Of a DNA stretch of 40,630 nucleotides, positions 1-7,563 are shown in pieces (positions within the stretch are counted from its first letter, which is position 1; each line of letters opens with the position of its first letter). This DNA is from Polyangiaceae bacterium (GTDB taxonomy: Bacteria; Myxococcota_A; Polyangia; Polyangiales; Polyangiaceae). The notes beneath the pieces are model-generated. The model did not search any database. It worked only from the letters and a program-made list of their open reading frames with translations, and had not been told where the DNA came from. A program made the translations under genes and the position numbers. The stretch is taken from positions 1-40,630 of the forward strand of contig JAJDAH010000347.1 in NCBI GenBank assembly GCA_029261965.1, given 5' to 3'.

Positions 1-128
1 CTCCACCTGGAGGTGCTCCACCTGGAGGCGCTCCACCTGGGGGTCCGTATCCACCGGGCGGCGCGCCACCTGGAGGGGGTCCATATCCGCCTGGCGGTGC
101 TCCGCCAGGGGGGGGTCCATATCCACCA
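1..128. repeat. Imperfect short tandem repeats coding for GGAPPG/GYGPP units
   Basis: A 15-nt unit, ctccacctggaggtg and variants, repeats at the very start, and a longer unit containing ggtccatatcc recurs. It encodes the Gly/Pro-rich N-terminus of the minus-strand gene. The array continues beyond the left edge, so its full length is unknown. Confidence 0.6.
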
Positions 129-139
129 CCACCTGCCAT
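1..139 (-). CDS. Gly/Pro-rich repeat protein, N-terminal part only (cut by the window edge)
   Basis: An open reading frame enters the window edge on the minus strand. The visible N-terminus is about 46 residues of low-complexity Gly/Pro/Ala/Tyr sequence built from GYGPP and GGAPPG units. There are two adjacent ATG codons (at 142 and 139). A GGGAGG ribosome-binding site lies at 146-151, 6 nt before the second ATG and only 3 nt before the first, so I prefer the start at 139. There is no signal peptide. Such Gly/Pro/Tyr tails often precede a membrane or zinc-ribbon domain in myxobacterial proteins, but that part lies outside the window, so no function can be given. The reading frame is convincing; its role is unknown. 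Confidence 0.6.
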   Translation of the reverse strand, partial: MAGGGGYGPPPGGAPPGGYGPPPGGAPPGGYGPPGGAPPGGAPPGG

Positions 140-298
140 CATGCGCCTCCCTTCAAGAATTTCAGCGCTGGGGGAGGGAACCAACCACACCCGCGCGCAA
201 ACTGGAAGCCCTACCTTCACGTTCCGTAGTGCGCCGGAGTCGTCGCGGACCGGCCGCTAGGCCCGACTCCCGTCGTCCAAACCCCGGCGAACCCGACG

Positions 299-334
299 AG
301 CCGGCCTGCTACCAACGGCGTTCCGGCTTTTTTT
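299..334 (+). terminator. Terminator-like hairpin with T-run, reading on the plus strand
   Basis: Six-base arms AGCCGG (299-304) and CCGGCT (323-328) with an 18-nt loop are followed by a run of seven T at 328-334. The large loop makes it weak. It points along the plus strand although both flanking genes are on the minus strand, so it would stop antisense transcription. The rest of 143-334 holds no gene that I can see and should contain the promoter of the minus-strand repeat gene. Confidence 0.25.
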
Positions 335-1867
335 CTACTCTGCGGGCGTGGGGGGACTCAGTTGCCCGGGTACAGCCGGGCGAGCGTCCCCGCGGCAGGT
401 CGGCCCGTGTTTTTGGTAGGCCTCGCCGCCGAGGCGCTTGAGCGCGGTGACTCCCCGCCACTTCACGTAGTTCTTGACGAAGTCGCGATTGCTGCCGGGG
501 TCGGTGTACGGGTTGTGTGTCCCGCCGAGCTCGGCGAGGAAAAGTACTTGCTCGGCAACGCTCACGGGGCAGCCCGTGAAGCGGATGATCTGCACGCCTT
601 GGTGCTGCTTGATCTGCTTCTTCACCGACGCGAGCTTCAGGAAAATATCGTCGTGCTTCGCTGTGTAGGGGTCTTTGGTCTTGCGATCCTTGTAGAGGCT
701 CTTGATCGATACGGTGTCGCCGTTGATCTCACCGTCGTAGTTCACGCAGTCACCGATGAAGACGACCTTCTCCCCTTCTTTGGCGTCGATGGGGCCTCGG
801 TAGGCCCCGAAGACGACGTGTAGCCTGGCCATCTTCTCGTCGCACTGCTCGTCGTACAGGCGCAGAACCTCGACGGCTTCCTCGATCGCCCCCGGACACC
901 CGCCCCAGCAGTAGTCGGTCTTTTCGGCGTCGGGCGGCGAGCCGGCGTACGCGGTGATGTTGGTTCCTTCGAAGTACTTCTCGACGCGGATGAGCCCGTG
1001 GCGGAACGTCGAACCCCGCTTCTTCGCGTCGTCGAAGCTCACGTCCCCAGTGATCTCGATCTCGTCGAGGTTCGTCGTGCCGAACCCGCGCTCCTTGGCG
1101 AATCGGATGTGATCGACCGTGTCGGCGTCGATGCCGATGAGCGCACAGCAGACCGCGTCGAAGGCGACCTGGTTGTTGCCCATGATGATGAGGTTCATGT
1201 CGAAGGGGATGGGCGTGAGCATGCGCCCCTCACCGGCGATGATCGCGTCGATGGCGATGAATTCTGGCTGGATGATGTACTGAAGATCCGCGATCTTCTC
1301 GTTGAGCCGGTGGTCGTGATCGATGAGACGGTGCCGGTCGTCCTGAATGCCGATGTAGTTCTTGTTGGAGAAGGTCACCGTGGTCCACGGGTGCGCCTTG
1401 AACTTCGGGCAGTTCACGAAAAAGTCGGCGCGCGCGATCGGTTCGGGGGTAAACAGGTAGTCGCGAAGTCGTCCCTCGTGCGTCAGCGGGATCTCGACCT
1501 GTTGCTCTTCCTCGAAGAAGTACTGCTTGACTCCGACGCGCTTGATCATCGGGTTGTAGTCCGCTCCCTCGAAGGCGGCGCGCGTCGGGACCGTGATGCC
1601 GCATCGTTCGCCGATGGCCAATTCCTCCATCTCGCCATCGTCGCGGTCTTGCAGCGCGCGCAGCACGCCCTCGGCAAACTCGGGCCGGGTGTAGGCGTTC
1701 TCGAAGAGGGGTCCGGACGCGACGATGTTTGGCTTGACCAGCGTTCGGCCGCGCGGCCGCAGGTCGAGCTCTTCGAGACCCTCCCGAATGATCTCGCGAA
1801 TCCGCTCGGGATCGTACTCGTCGCAGTGGCGGATGATGACTTTGGGCTTCTGGGCGATGGGGTCCAT
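335..1867 (-). CDS. DUF362 domain-containing protein
   Basis: A 510-residue cytosolic protein with the DUF362 pattern. It has an early LVKPN motif (about residues 43-47), then a segment of the form NCPKFKAHPWTTVTFSNKN followed by YIGIQDD, which matches the conserved Lys/Thr/Ser-Lys-Asn block of the family. No signal peptide or membrane span is seen. The C-terminal third adds conserved-looking cysteines: CWGGC near residue 320, GDCVNYDG, and TGCPVS near the end, which could bind a metal or Fe-S cluster (inference). DUF362 has no settled reaction. The ATG at 1867 is the first possible start in frame because an in-frame TGA lies two codons upstream. It has no Shine-Dalgarno sequence at normal spacing; a strong AAGGAGGGG lies 25 nt further upstream, in front of a three-codon mini reading frame. 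Confidence 0.85.
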   Translation of the reverse strand: MDPIAQKPKVIIRHCDEYDPERIREIIREGLEELDLRPRGRTLVKPNIVASGPLFENAYTRPEFAEGVLRALQDRDDGEMEELAIGERCGITVPTRAAFEGADYNPMIKRVGVKQYFFEEEQQVEIPLTHEGRLRDYLFTPEPIARADFFVNCPKFKAHPWTTVTFSNKNYIGIQDDRHRLIDHDHRLNEKIADLQYIIQPEFIAIDAIIAGEGRMLTPIPFDMNLIIMGNNQVAFDAVCCALIGIDADTVDHIRFAKERGFGTTNLDEIEITGDVSFDDAKKRGSTFRHGLIRVEKYFEGTNITAYAGSPPDAEKTDYCWGGCPGAIEEAVEVLRLYDEQCDEKMARLHVVFGAYRGPIDAKEGEKVVFIGDCVNYDGEINGDTVSIKSLYKDRKTKDPYTAKHDDIFLKLASVKKQIKQHQGVQIIRFTGCPVSVAEQVLFLAELGGTHNPYTDPGSNRDFVKNYVKWRGVTALKRLGGEAYQKHGPTCRGDARPAVPGQLSPPTPAE

Positions 1868-1877
1868 GGGTCATTGA

Positions 1878-1900
1878 TCATGGGCTCATGACCCCTCCTT
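1878..1900 (-). promoter_or_regulatory. Strong ribosome-binding site with a three-codon leader frame before the DUF362 gene
   Basis: On the minus strand AAGGAGGGG (1900-1892) is followed by ATG AGC CCA TGA (1889-1878). The leader frame therefore carries the only good ribosome-binding site, and its stop lies about 10 nt before the ATG of the DUF362 gene at 1867. This could allow reinitiation or translational coupling. It could also be accidental. Confidence 0.35.
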
Positions 1901-2036
1901 CCGCAACCCGTGCTCGCCGGCCGAGTCAGTCTGCCGACCCGATCTTGGTGCAATTCAATAGCCTTCGACCTTAGGTTGCACGTCGCGGCGCACCGCCGTC
2001 GTTGACGCATTCAATAACGGGTGTACCGTCCCTGCC

Positions 2037-2987
2037 GTGGCGCGCGGTGAGACAGCCTTGTTCGTGCTCACGCTCGCTGTCGCACTCGGCTGCCAGCCCG
2101 ACGAGGCGCCTCGTCAAGGGCGTGCCCCGCGGTCGGCGCCGAAAGCCCCGGAAGCGCCGGCTGTCGAGCCGGACCGTGCGCTGCCGGCAGTCGCCGACGC
2201 CCAAGCGCCGAGGAAGCATTCGGGAAGCGCGAGCGAAATGCCGCTCGAATTTCCCGTCGTGAAGACCTCTGCAGCGAAAGGCGACGTCGTTCTCGCCCCG
2301 GCCCGCGCTTGGATCGACAACGCGGCCGAACGCGGCGTCGAGAACCAGGCGTTCATCTTCGATCCGGCGCGCATGATGGAGCCGGGCGCGAATGCTTCGG
2401 TGGTGGAGACGCGACATCGACAGAAGTCGCTCGTTCCCAACGGGCTGATCGTCGCGATTCGCCCCGCCCAATCGGCCGATCCGGGAGACGTCGTCTTGAC
2501 TCATTGGCATTCCCGATCGGGCTTGCAGCGCGCCATCATCGTCGAAGGGGGCGAGCCGGCCGAGCCTCTGGCGCTCTACCTGGACGTTGCCTACGAGAAC
2601 CCCCCGGGGTGGGGGCAAAAAAAGGAGAAGCTCGCGCCAGGTTCCTTCCACGTCCTGAAGAAGGTGGGGGAGGTCGGTACGACCGTCGCGTGCACGGATG
2701 GCCAGAAGAAGCGCCGCGGAGTCGTCATCTCTCGTGCCCCGGAACGACTGCTCGTGGTCGGTTACGCTGGCCTTCTGACCAGTCGAGATCCCGCCGAGTG
2801 CCAACCCATCCCCATCTCGCCGAAAGTGGCCGAAGGGGACCAAGTTTGGGTGCCTCGTCTCGGCACGTTCGTCCGCGCCGCCGTCACCAAAGTCGACGCC
2901 GGGAGCGGTCGCGTTTTCGCCACCGCTCCCGGAGAAAAGACTCCGACGGCGACCGGCTACTCGAACGTCGCCAGCAAGCTCGAGTAG
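2037..2987 (+). CDS. Unknown predicted lipoprotein
   Basis: A 316-residue protein starting at GTG 2037. The N-terminus (ARGETALFVLTLAVALGCQ) is a short hydrophobic signal ending in a lipobox with the lipidated cysteine at residue 19, so the mature protein is probably anchored in the envelope. A Pro/Ala/Arg-rich linker follows (about 20-60). The rest is a mixed beta-type globular region with two further cysteines (VACTDG, PAECQP). I recognise no enzyme motif. It diverges from the DUF362 gene and converges, 4 bp apart, on the small gene at 2992. No clear ribosome-binding site precedes the GTG, so the start is less sure than the frame. Confidence 0.7.
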   Translation: MARGETALFVLTLAVALGCQPDEAPRQGRAPRSAPKAPEAPAVEPDRALPAVADAQAPRKHSGSASEMPLEFPVVKTSAAKGDVVLAPARAWIDNAAERGVENQAFIFDPARMMEPGANASVVETRHRQKSLVPNGLIVAIRPAQSADPGDVVLTHWHSRSGLQRAIIVEGGEPAEPLALYLDVAYENPPGWGQKKEKLAPGSFHVLKKVGEVGTTVACTDGQKKRRGVVISRAPERLLVVGYAGLLTSRDPAECQPIPISPKVAEGDQVWVPRLGTFVRAAVTKVDAGSGRVFATAPGEKTPTATGYSNVASKLE

Positions 2988-2991
2988 TGCG

Positions 2992-3288
2992 TCAGCGGAG
3001 CTCGGTCGCGTCGTCGCGCGGGCCCAGATCGAGCAGCTCGTCGAGCAAGACCTCGTCGCGCCGCAGGATGGCGATCCGTAGCAGACGCGCGCGCGGATCG
3101 TTTTGCGCCGCTTGACTCATGACGACCTTCGCCAACTGCACCTTCAAGTTCAGGCGCGCGTTGCGCTCGACGTAGGCACCTTCGCTCAGGCCGGTCGGCG
3201 TCCGCCGCCGAGCGCGCACCCCCGATCGCTCTTCCTGCTCCTCCGAGTAGGGCGGCAGGGGGCGCGTCTTGTGGGCGTAGCGGGACAT
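2992..3288 (-). CDS. Small unknown basic protein
   Basis: A 98-residue protein with no signal peptide or membrane span. The N-terminal third is rich in Arg, Glu and Pro (MSRYAHKTRPLPPYSEEQEE); the C-terminal two thirds look helical with an amphipathic pattern (AKVVMSQAAQNDPRARLLRIAIL, then RRDEVLLDELLDLG). No family is recognised. It is transcribed away from the palindrome-rich intergenic region at 3289-3717 and may share that control region with the hydroxylase gene. Its ribosome-binding site is weak. The frame looks protein-like, but it could still be a chance reading frame in GC-rich DNA. Confidence 0.55.
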   Translation of the reverse strand: MSRYAHKTRPLPPYSEEQEERSGVRARRRTPTGLSEGAYVERNARLNLKVQLAKVVMSQAAQNDPRARLLRIAILRRDEVLLDELLDLGPRDDATELR

Positions 3289-3465
3289 GGTGTTTCTCGT
3301 TCGAGCGGGGTTTGGCGGGCTCCACCATCAAACGGTGCAGGAACCGTTCCGCTTTCACCCCTTGGACGCACGGGAGGATGGAATCGTTTGAAATGGGGAA
3401 AACTTTGTCAAAACGGCGAGAAACGCCTCCTCAGGCCGGGGCATCGGTGCGCACGTCGCGACGCC

Positions 3466-3535
3466 CGGGTGACAATCTTTGTCACCCGCGTTGCGGGTTG
3501 GACACTTGTCGCAGGTGCCCTGACACCGCTGTCAG
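3466..3535. promoter_or_regulatory. Cluster of palindromes with TGACA/TGTCA half-sites
   Basis: Four inverted repeats lie within 70 bp of the divergent intergenic region. Cgggtgacaa (3466-3475) pairs perfectly with ttgtcacccg (3479-3488) around a 3-nt centre. Acccgc (3484-3489) pairs with gcgggt (3493-3498) and overlaps the first, so the two could compete. Gacacttgtc (3501-3510) is a short palindrome. Ctgaca (3520-3525) pairs with tgtcag (3530-3535). The recurring TGACA/TGTCA half-site suggests an operator array for a dimeric regulator; folding as RNA is the alternative. The rest of 3289-3717 has no gene. Confidence 0.45.
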
Positions 3536-3638
3536 AGGGGCTCGATCCACTGCGGCGCTGGAGCCCGTGTGGTGACGTGTGGGTGCGAACGCGGCTTCGC
3601 ACGAGTCCCAATCACTTACAGATGCGCGTAATCGCTCC

Positions 3639-3661
3639 CGGTTTGGCGGTCTTGCAAACCG
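3639..3661 (+). promoter_or_regulatory. Inverted repeat and possible promoter upstream of the hydroxylase gene
   Basis: CGGTTTG (3639-3645) pairs with CAAACCG (3655-3661) about 57 bp before the ATG at 3718. The right arm overlaps a possible -35 box TTGCAA (3652-3657), with TTAAGC 17 nt further on (3675-3680) as a weak -10. An operator overlapping a promoter would fit, but the promoter match is poor. Confidence 0.25.
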
Positions 3662-3717
3662 CGACGCCACGTTCTTAAGCTACTCGCCGCGTACCCCTCG
3701 GGGGTCGGCCGAGATCC

Positions 3718-4350
3718 ATGAAATTGTTCGTGACCAAGCCGACGGAGGATTCGCCTCGCGTGTTCGAGAGCGATTTCTTCGACTCGATGAGTCGGACTCA
3801 TCCGGTGCTAGTGGCGATCGTGTTCGTTCCCTTGATCGTCGGTTGTCTGGCGATCAGCGCGCGCGCGGGCGTCGGATTGTTGGCGAACGTGGGGCTGTTC
3901 GTGACGGGGCTGACGGCTTGGACGCTGACGGAGTACTGGCTCCATCGCGAGTTCTTCCACTGGAAGCCCCCCGGACGCCTCGGCGAGCGCATGCATTTTC
4001 TCGTGCACGGTGTTCATCACGCGTGGCCGAAGGACAAGTATCGACTCGTCATGCCCCCTTTGGTGAGCATCGGGCTCTTCTTTCTTTTTCTGGGCCTATT
4101 CCGACTCGTGTTCGGGTCGGCCTACTGCTGGGGGTGGCACGCGGGTTTTGTCAGTGGCTACCTCTTCTACGACCTTTGCCACTACTACATCCATCACGCC
4201 CATCCACGATTCAAGTGGCTGCAGCAGCTGAAGAAGAACCACATGCTGCACCACTTCGACGATCCGTCGACGGGGTTCGGAGTGTCGACTCGATTTTGGG
4301 ATCGAGTGTTCGGCACGCAGACTCGACGTTCGGCCCCTGCGGCCGAATGA
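3718..4350 (+). CDS. Fatty acid hydroxylase / sterol desaturase superfamily membrane protein
   Basis: A 210-residue integral membrane protein carrying the histidine clusters of the di-iron fatty acid hydroxylase superfamily: HREFFH (residues 76-81), H93 to H101 within HFLVHGVHH, HYYIHH (155-160) and HMLHHF (175-180). The layout (two N-terminal spans, first His box, a cytosolic His box, two more spans, then final boxes) resembles FA2H/Scs7-type 2-hydroxylases, which hydroxylate an acyl chain using O2 and an electron donor; no cytochrome b5 domain is present. Compact size is normal for bacterial members. The substrate is unknown, with a sphingolipid or lipid acyl chain as a reasonable guess since myxobacteria make such lipids. 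It has a long regulated upstream region and converges on the SDR gene with a 3-bp gap. Confidence 0.85.
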   Translation: MKLFVTKPTEDSPRVFESDFFDSMSRTHPVLVAIVFVPLIVGCLAISARAGVGLLANVGLFVTGLTAWTLTEYWLHREFFHWKPPGRLGERMHFLVHGVHHAWPKDKYRLVMPPLVSIGLFFLFLGLFRLVFGSAYCWGWHAGFVSGYLFYDLCHYYIHHAHPRFKWLQQLKKNHMLHHFDDPSTGFGVSTRFWDRVFGTQTRRSAPAAE

Positions 4351-4353
4351 ACC

Positions 4354-5169
4354 TCAGCCGGTGAACAAGCCGCCGTTGGGCGAGATCTGTTGTCCGGTGA
4401 CGAAAGAAGCGTCGTCGCTCGCGAGAAATGCCGCCACGGCTGCGACCTCCTCGGGTCGGCCACTCCGGCCAACGGGGGTTCTCGCTTCGACCAGCGCCGT
4501 CATCTTTCGCGAGAGCTTGTTGCTCATCGGGGTGTCGACGAAGCCAGGACAGATGGCGTTCACGCGGATCCCCTGAGAGCCGACTTCGCGAGCCACCGAC
4601 CGCGTGAACCCCAGGATTCCTGCCTTCGCCGCGCTGTAATGGGGCGAGCCACCGAGCCCTTCGAGTCCCGCCACGCTCGAGATGTTGATGATGCAACCGC
4701 GACCCCGCGGGGCCATCACCTGCAGGGCAGCGCGCGTGCAATAGAACGTTCCATCGAGGTGTACCGCGAGCATTGTCCGCCAGGCTTCGTCGGACATGGT
4801 CCGGGTGAAGTCGAGGTGCGTTTCGACTCGCCCGGCCGCACCTTCTTCGAGTTGGGTTTCGGCGGTGGCGTTCCAACGGTCGAGCTCGTCGCCGGTGGCG
4901 TCCGCAATACCGGCGTTGTTGACGAGAATGTCGAGCGGGCCGATCTCGGCGGCGCGCAAGAACATTTCCCCGACGGCGCCGCTGTCCGCGACGTCGCCGC
5001 CGACGGCGATTCCCCGGCCGCCGATGGCGACGAGGCACGCTCGGGCGCTACTCTCGTTCAAGTCGTTGACTACGACGCGAGCGCCTTCCTTGGCAAAACG
5101 CTCGGCGATGGCTCGGCCGATGCCCGAGCCGGCGCCCGTCACCAGAGCTATCCTGTCGTCGAGCGTCAT
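4354..5169 (-). CDS. Short-chain dehydrogenase/reductase (SDR family)
   Basis: A 271-residue classical SDR. The Rossmann signature TGAGSGIG is at 11-18, NNAG at 84-87, the catalytic Ser near 164-165 (INISSVAG), and the YxxxK pair as Y178 and K182 (YSAAK). The C-terminus PNGGLFTG is of the 3-oxoacyl-reductase-like type. The enzyme should move hydride between NAD(P)H and an alcohol/ketone; the substrate cannot be read from the sequence. An insert-like stretch around 92-120 (GDELDRWNATAETQLEEGAAGRVETHLDF) is longer than usual and may shape the active-site mouth. ATG at 5169 is a sound start. Upstream sits an 18-bp direct repeat, and the next gene on the same strand ends 110 bp away. Confidence 0.9.
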   Translation of the reverse strand: MTLDDRIALVTGAGSGIGRAIAERFAKEGARVVVNDLNESSARACLVAIGGRGIAVGGDVADSGAVGEMFLRAAEIGPLDILVNNAGIADATGDELDRWNATAETQLEEGAAGRVETHLDFTRTMSDEAWRTMLAVHLDGTFYCTRAALQVMAPRGRGCIINISSVAGLEGLGGSPHYSAAKAGILGFTRSVAREVGSQGIRVNAICPGFVDTPMSNKLSRKMTALVEARTPVGRSGRPEEVAAVAAFLASDDASFVTGQQISPNGGLFTG

Positions 5170-5205
5170 CCTCGCCTCGTCTACGATGCTTCCGCCCGAG
5201 CGGCA

Positions 5206-5241
5206 CTTCGGCTCAAAACGGCGCTTCGGCCCAAAACGGCG
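5206..5241. repeat. Two-copy 18-bp direct repeat upstream of the SDR gene
   Basis: Cttcggctcaaaacggcg (5206-5223) is followed immediately by cttcggcccaaaacggcg (5224-5241), with one T/C difference. It lies 37-72 bp before the start of the SDR gene (5169, minus strand), where a regulator or promoter would be expected. It may be a binding site or a simple duplication. Confidence 0.5.
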
Positions 5242-5278
5242 CCCAGTCGCGACTCGCGAGAACGCGCAGAGGCCGCAG

Positions 5279-5614
5279 TCAGTCCTCGACGTTCTCGGGC
5301 AGCAGGCGCGGTCCTGCAGGTTCGACGTCGAGCAGTTGGGTCAGAATTCTGCGGGTTTCGTCGAAGTCCTCGCGCTTGGTGCGCTCGAGGTCCATCGCAG
5401 CGTCCAGGGCCTCTTTCGCGCTCCGGACCTTCGCCACCACGTCCTCGAGCTCCTTGCGGATGCGCCAGTACTCCTTCCAGCGTCGCTCGACCTCGGTCCC
5501 CGCCTTTTTCCGAGTCCCCTTCGCCGCCGACTTCTGGGCCGTCGAGGCTGCCTTGGCTCGGGGTTTCGACTTGGGCTTGGCTCTCGCCTTCGTTTTCTTC
5601 TTCGCGCGTGCCAC
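5279..5614 (-). CDS. Small protein with histone-H1-like basic tail and coiled coil
   Basis: A 111-residue protein in two parts. Residues 1-40 are almost only Lys, Ala, Arg, Pro, Ser and Thr (ARAKKKTKARAKPKSKPRAK), resembling the tails of eukaryotic histone H1 and of bacterial H1-like proteins. Residues 41-95 look like one charged amphipathic helix or coiled coil (EVERRWKEYWRIRKELEDVV, then AKVRSAKEALDAAMDLERTKR), and the end is acidic. Binding to DNA or another polyanion through the tail is an inference. No catalytic motif is seen. It may be cotranscribed with the SDR gene downstream but the 110-bp gap argues for separate control. It diverges from the VanW gene at 5683. Confidence 0.65.
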   Translation of the reverse strand: MARAKKKTKARAKPKSKPRAKAASTAQKSAAKGTRKKAGTEVERRWKEYWRIRKELEDVVAKVRSAKEALDAAMDLERTKREDFDETRRILTQLLDVEPAGPRLLPENVED

Positions 5615-5682
5615 GGCGCATTAGTACCAGGGCAACGCCGCGGCCGACAAGCGCCGCGCATGGGGAAGTAGACTAGAAACCT

Positions 5683-7545
5683 GTGCCTCGGATGCCCACA
5701 GCCAGATCCGCGCGGATAGCGCTGGGTGCCGCTTTGACCGTCATGGCTCCGGTGGTGCTCGCCGTGCTCCTGTTCGCGCTCGACCGCTTTTTCAGTCGTG
5801 GCGAGGTGCTGCGCGGAGTGTCCGTTGGCAGCGTGTCCCTCTCGGGTCTCGACCCCGACGGTGCCAGGGCCGCCCTCGACCGCATGAGCGATCGCCGACC
5901 CAGCGAGACGTTGACCGTGTCCGTGCGAGAGCAGGTCTTCCGGCTCGAGCCCGATGAAATCGGCCTCGCCGTCGACCTGGACCGATCGGTCGAGCGGGCG
6001 ATGGGCGCGGGGCGCGACGCCGGCGTGTGGAGAGGATTCACTTGGTGGCTTTCGCGTCTACGCTCCGGAGTCGATCTGCCTCTCGAGCTGTCCATCGACG
6101 ACGATGCGTTTCTGGAACAGCTCGATGCGTGGGAGAAAACAGCCATCGACGATCTGCCTTCGCCCGGAGCGATTCGGTACGTCGACGAAAAGATCGAGCC
6201 CGAGTACCCGCGTGATGGCTGGGTCGTCGATCGCGTGGCGACGGTCGGTGCCCTGCGCGACACGCGCGGTCGGGGTCGGCGCGCCGCCGTCCGAGCGCGC
6301 CTCGGTAGGCGAGAGGCGCCACTCGGTCGCGACGCCGTCGATGCGGCTCTCGCCAAGGCGCGCGCCCTGGTGGCCAAGCCCGTGCTTCTGGTCAACGGCG
6401 AGCACGAGGTCGACTTCAGCGTTGGCGACCTCGGTCGCGCGCTCGGGACTCGACTCGTCACCGAACCCGCACCGGCGCTAGAAGTCTACTTCGACGAAAA
6501 GGCCGTGAGCGAAAAGCTCGGCCCACTTCGCAGCGAAATCGAGCTAGAGCCACGCGACGCGAAATTCGAGATCGACGACCGGGACGAGGTGACGTTGGTG
6601 CCGAGTAGAATCGGTACGGTCATCGATGCCAAAAAAGTCAGCGTCGAGCTTCTCGCTGCGGCGACGGGCTCACGCCGGGGCAAGCTCCCCATCGAGCGCA
6701 GCGTTCGGCCGAAGCTCGAAACCCCGGAAGCTGAGCAGCTCGGCATCCTGTGGCTCGTTTCGAAGTTCACGACCTTTCACAACTGTTGCGAAGCAAGGGT
6801 CAAGAACATTCATCGCATAGCCGACCTGCTCGACAGGAGGATCGTGCGACCCGGCGAAACCTTCTCGGTGAACGACGAGATCGGCCCTCGCACGAAGGCG
6901 AAAGGTTTCGTGATGGCGCCGAGCATCGCGCGGGGAGAAATGGTCAAGACCGTCGGCGGAGGAATCAGTCAGTTCGCTACGACGATGTTCAACGCCATTT
7001 TCGATGGCGGCTACGCTGTCATCCAGCGCCAACCTCACAGCTACTACTTCCCGCGCTATCCGGTCGCCCACGAGGCCACGCTTTCGTTCCCATCGCCAGA
7101 CCTGATTTTCAAGAATGACAGCAGCGCGGGTGTCCTGATCCGCACGTTCCACGGCCCCACCCACATCACGGTCAAGCTGTTCGGCGACAACGGGGGACGC
7201 AAGACCAAGAGGATCGTCAGCCGAAAGTTCGACATCGCCGACCCCCCAATCGTCTACGAGGCGGACGACACGCTCGAGCCCGACGAGGAGAAGGTCACCT
7301 ACTCCGGCCTCGCGGGGTGGTCGGTGATCGCTACCAGGGTCGTCACGATGCCGGATGGAACCAAGCAAGAGGAAAAGCGGAAAGTCGTCTACCAGCCGCG
7401 GGCGCGAGAGGTGCGGGTTCACTCGTGCAAGATCCCCGAAGGCGAAGAGGGGCACACCGGCGACGAATGCCCCGAACCCGAAGAAGATCCCGACGCAGGC
7501 GTCGAAGCGATTGCTGACGACCCTGGCGCCGAGCCGACTCGATGA
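5683..7545 (+). CDS. VanW family protein, membrane-anchored
   Basis: A 620-residue protein with one N-terminal membrane anchor (about 10-35), so the bulk is periplasmic. Residues about 45-340 contain two copies of a YoaR-like putative peptidoglycan-binding domain (typical openings GVSVGSVSLSGLDPDGARAAL and LLVNGEHEVDFSVGDLG). The VanW domain spans about 360-490 with the family blocks FTTFHNCCEARVKNIHRIAD, PGETFSVND, GGGISQFATTMFNA and the R-x-P-H-S-Y-Y-F-P segment. The C-terminus is acidic. VanW proteins are linked to the cell wall but their activity is not established; it is not evidence for vancomycin resistance here. GTG 5683 opens the frame; ATG 5692 is an alternative. It leads an apparent operon, with the crotonase gene 18 bp downstream. 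Confidence 0.88.
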   Translation: MPRMPTARSARIALGAALTVMAPVVLAVLLFALDRFFSRGEVLRGVSVGSVSLSGLDPDGARAALDRMSDRRPSETLTVSVREQVFRLEPDEIGLAVDLDRSVERAMGAGRDAGVWRGFTWWLSRLRSGVDLPLELSIDDDAFLEQLDAWEKTAIDDLPSPGAIRYVDEKIEPEYPRDGWVVDRVATVGALRDTRGRGRRAAVRARLGRREAPLGRDAVDAALAKARALVAKPVLLVNGEHEVDFSVGDLGRALGTRLVTEPAPALEVYFDEKAVSEKLGPLRSEIELEPRDAKFEIDDRDEVTLVPSRIGTVIDAKKVSVELLAAATGSRRGKLPIERSVRPKLETPEAEQLGILWLVSKFTTFHNCCEARVKNIHRIADLLDRRIVRPGETFSVNDEIGPRTKAKGFVMAPSIARGEMVKTVGGGISQFATTMFNAIFDGGYAVIQRQPHSYYFPRYPVAHEATLSFPSPDLIFKNDSSAGVLIRTFHGPTHITVKLFGDNGGRKTKRIVSRKFDIADPPIVYEADDTLEPDEEKVTYSGLAGWSVIATRVVTMPDGTKQEEKRKVVYQPRAREVRVHSCKIPEGEEGHTGDECPEPEEDPDAGVEAIADDPGAEPTR

Positions 7546-7563
7546 TAACGAGAGGAGAACCGA

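Noticed and set aside
998-1891. Plus-strand reading frame of about 300 codons opposite DUF362
   Set aside because: It is the antisense shadow of a gene with recognised motifs; such long antisense frames are common at this GC content.
2505-2530. Possible sigma-54 promoter (TGGCA ... TTGC)
   Set aside because: The spacing between the GG and GC elements is wrong and it lies inside a gene.
3466-3498. Possible Rho-independent terminator
   Set aside because: There is no T-run after either hairpin and no gene reading into it; operator or leader fits better.
3103-3678. 191-codon plus-strand frame in the divergent region
   Set aside because: No family match, low-complexity Arg/Pro content, and it crosses the palindrome array and the minus-strand gene at 2992-3288; judged non-coding.
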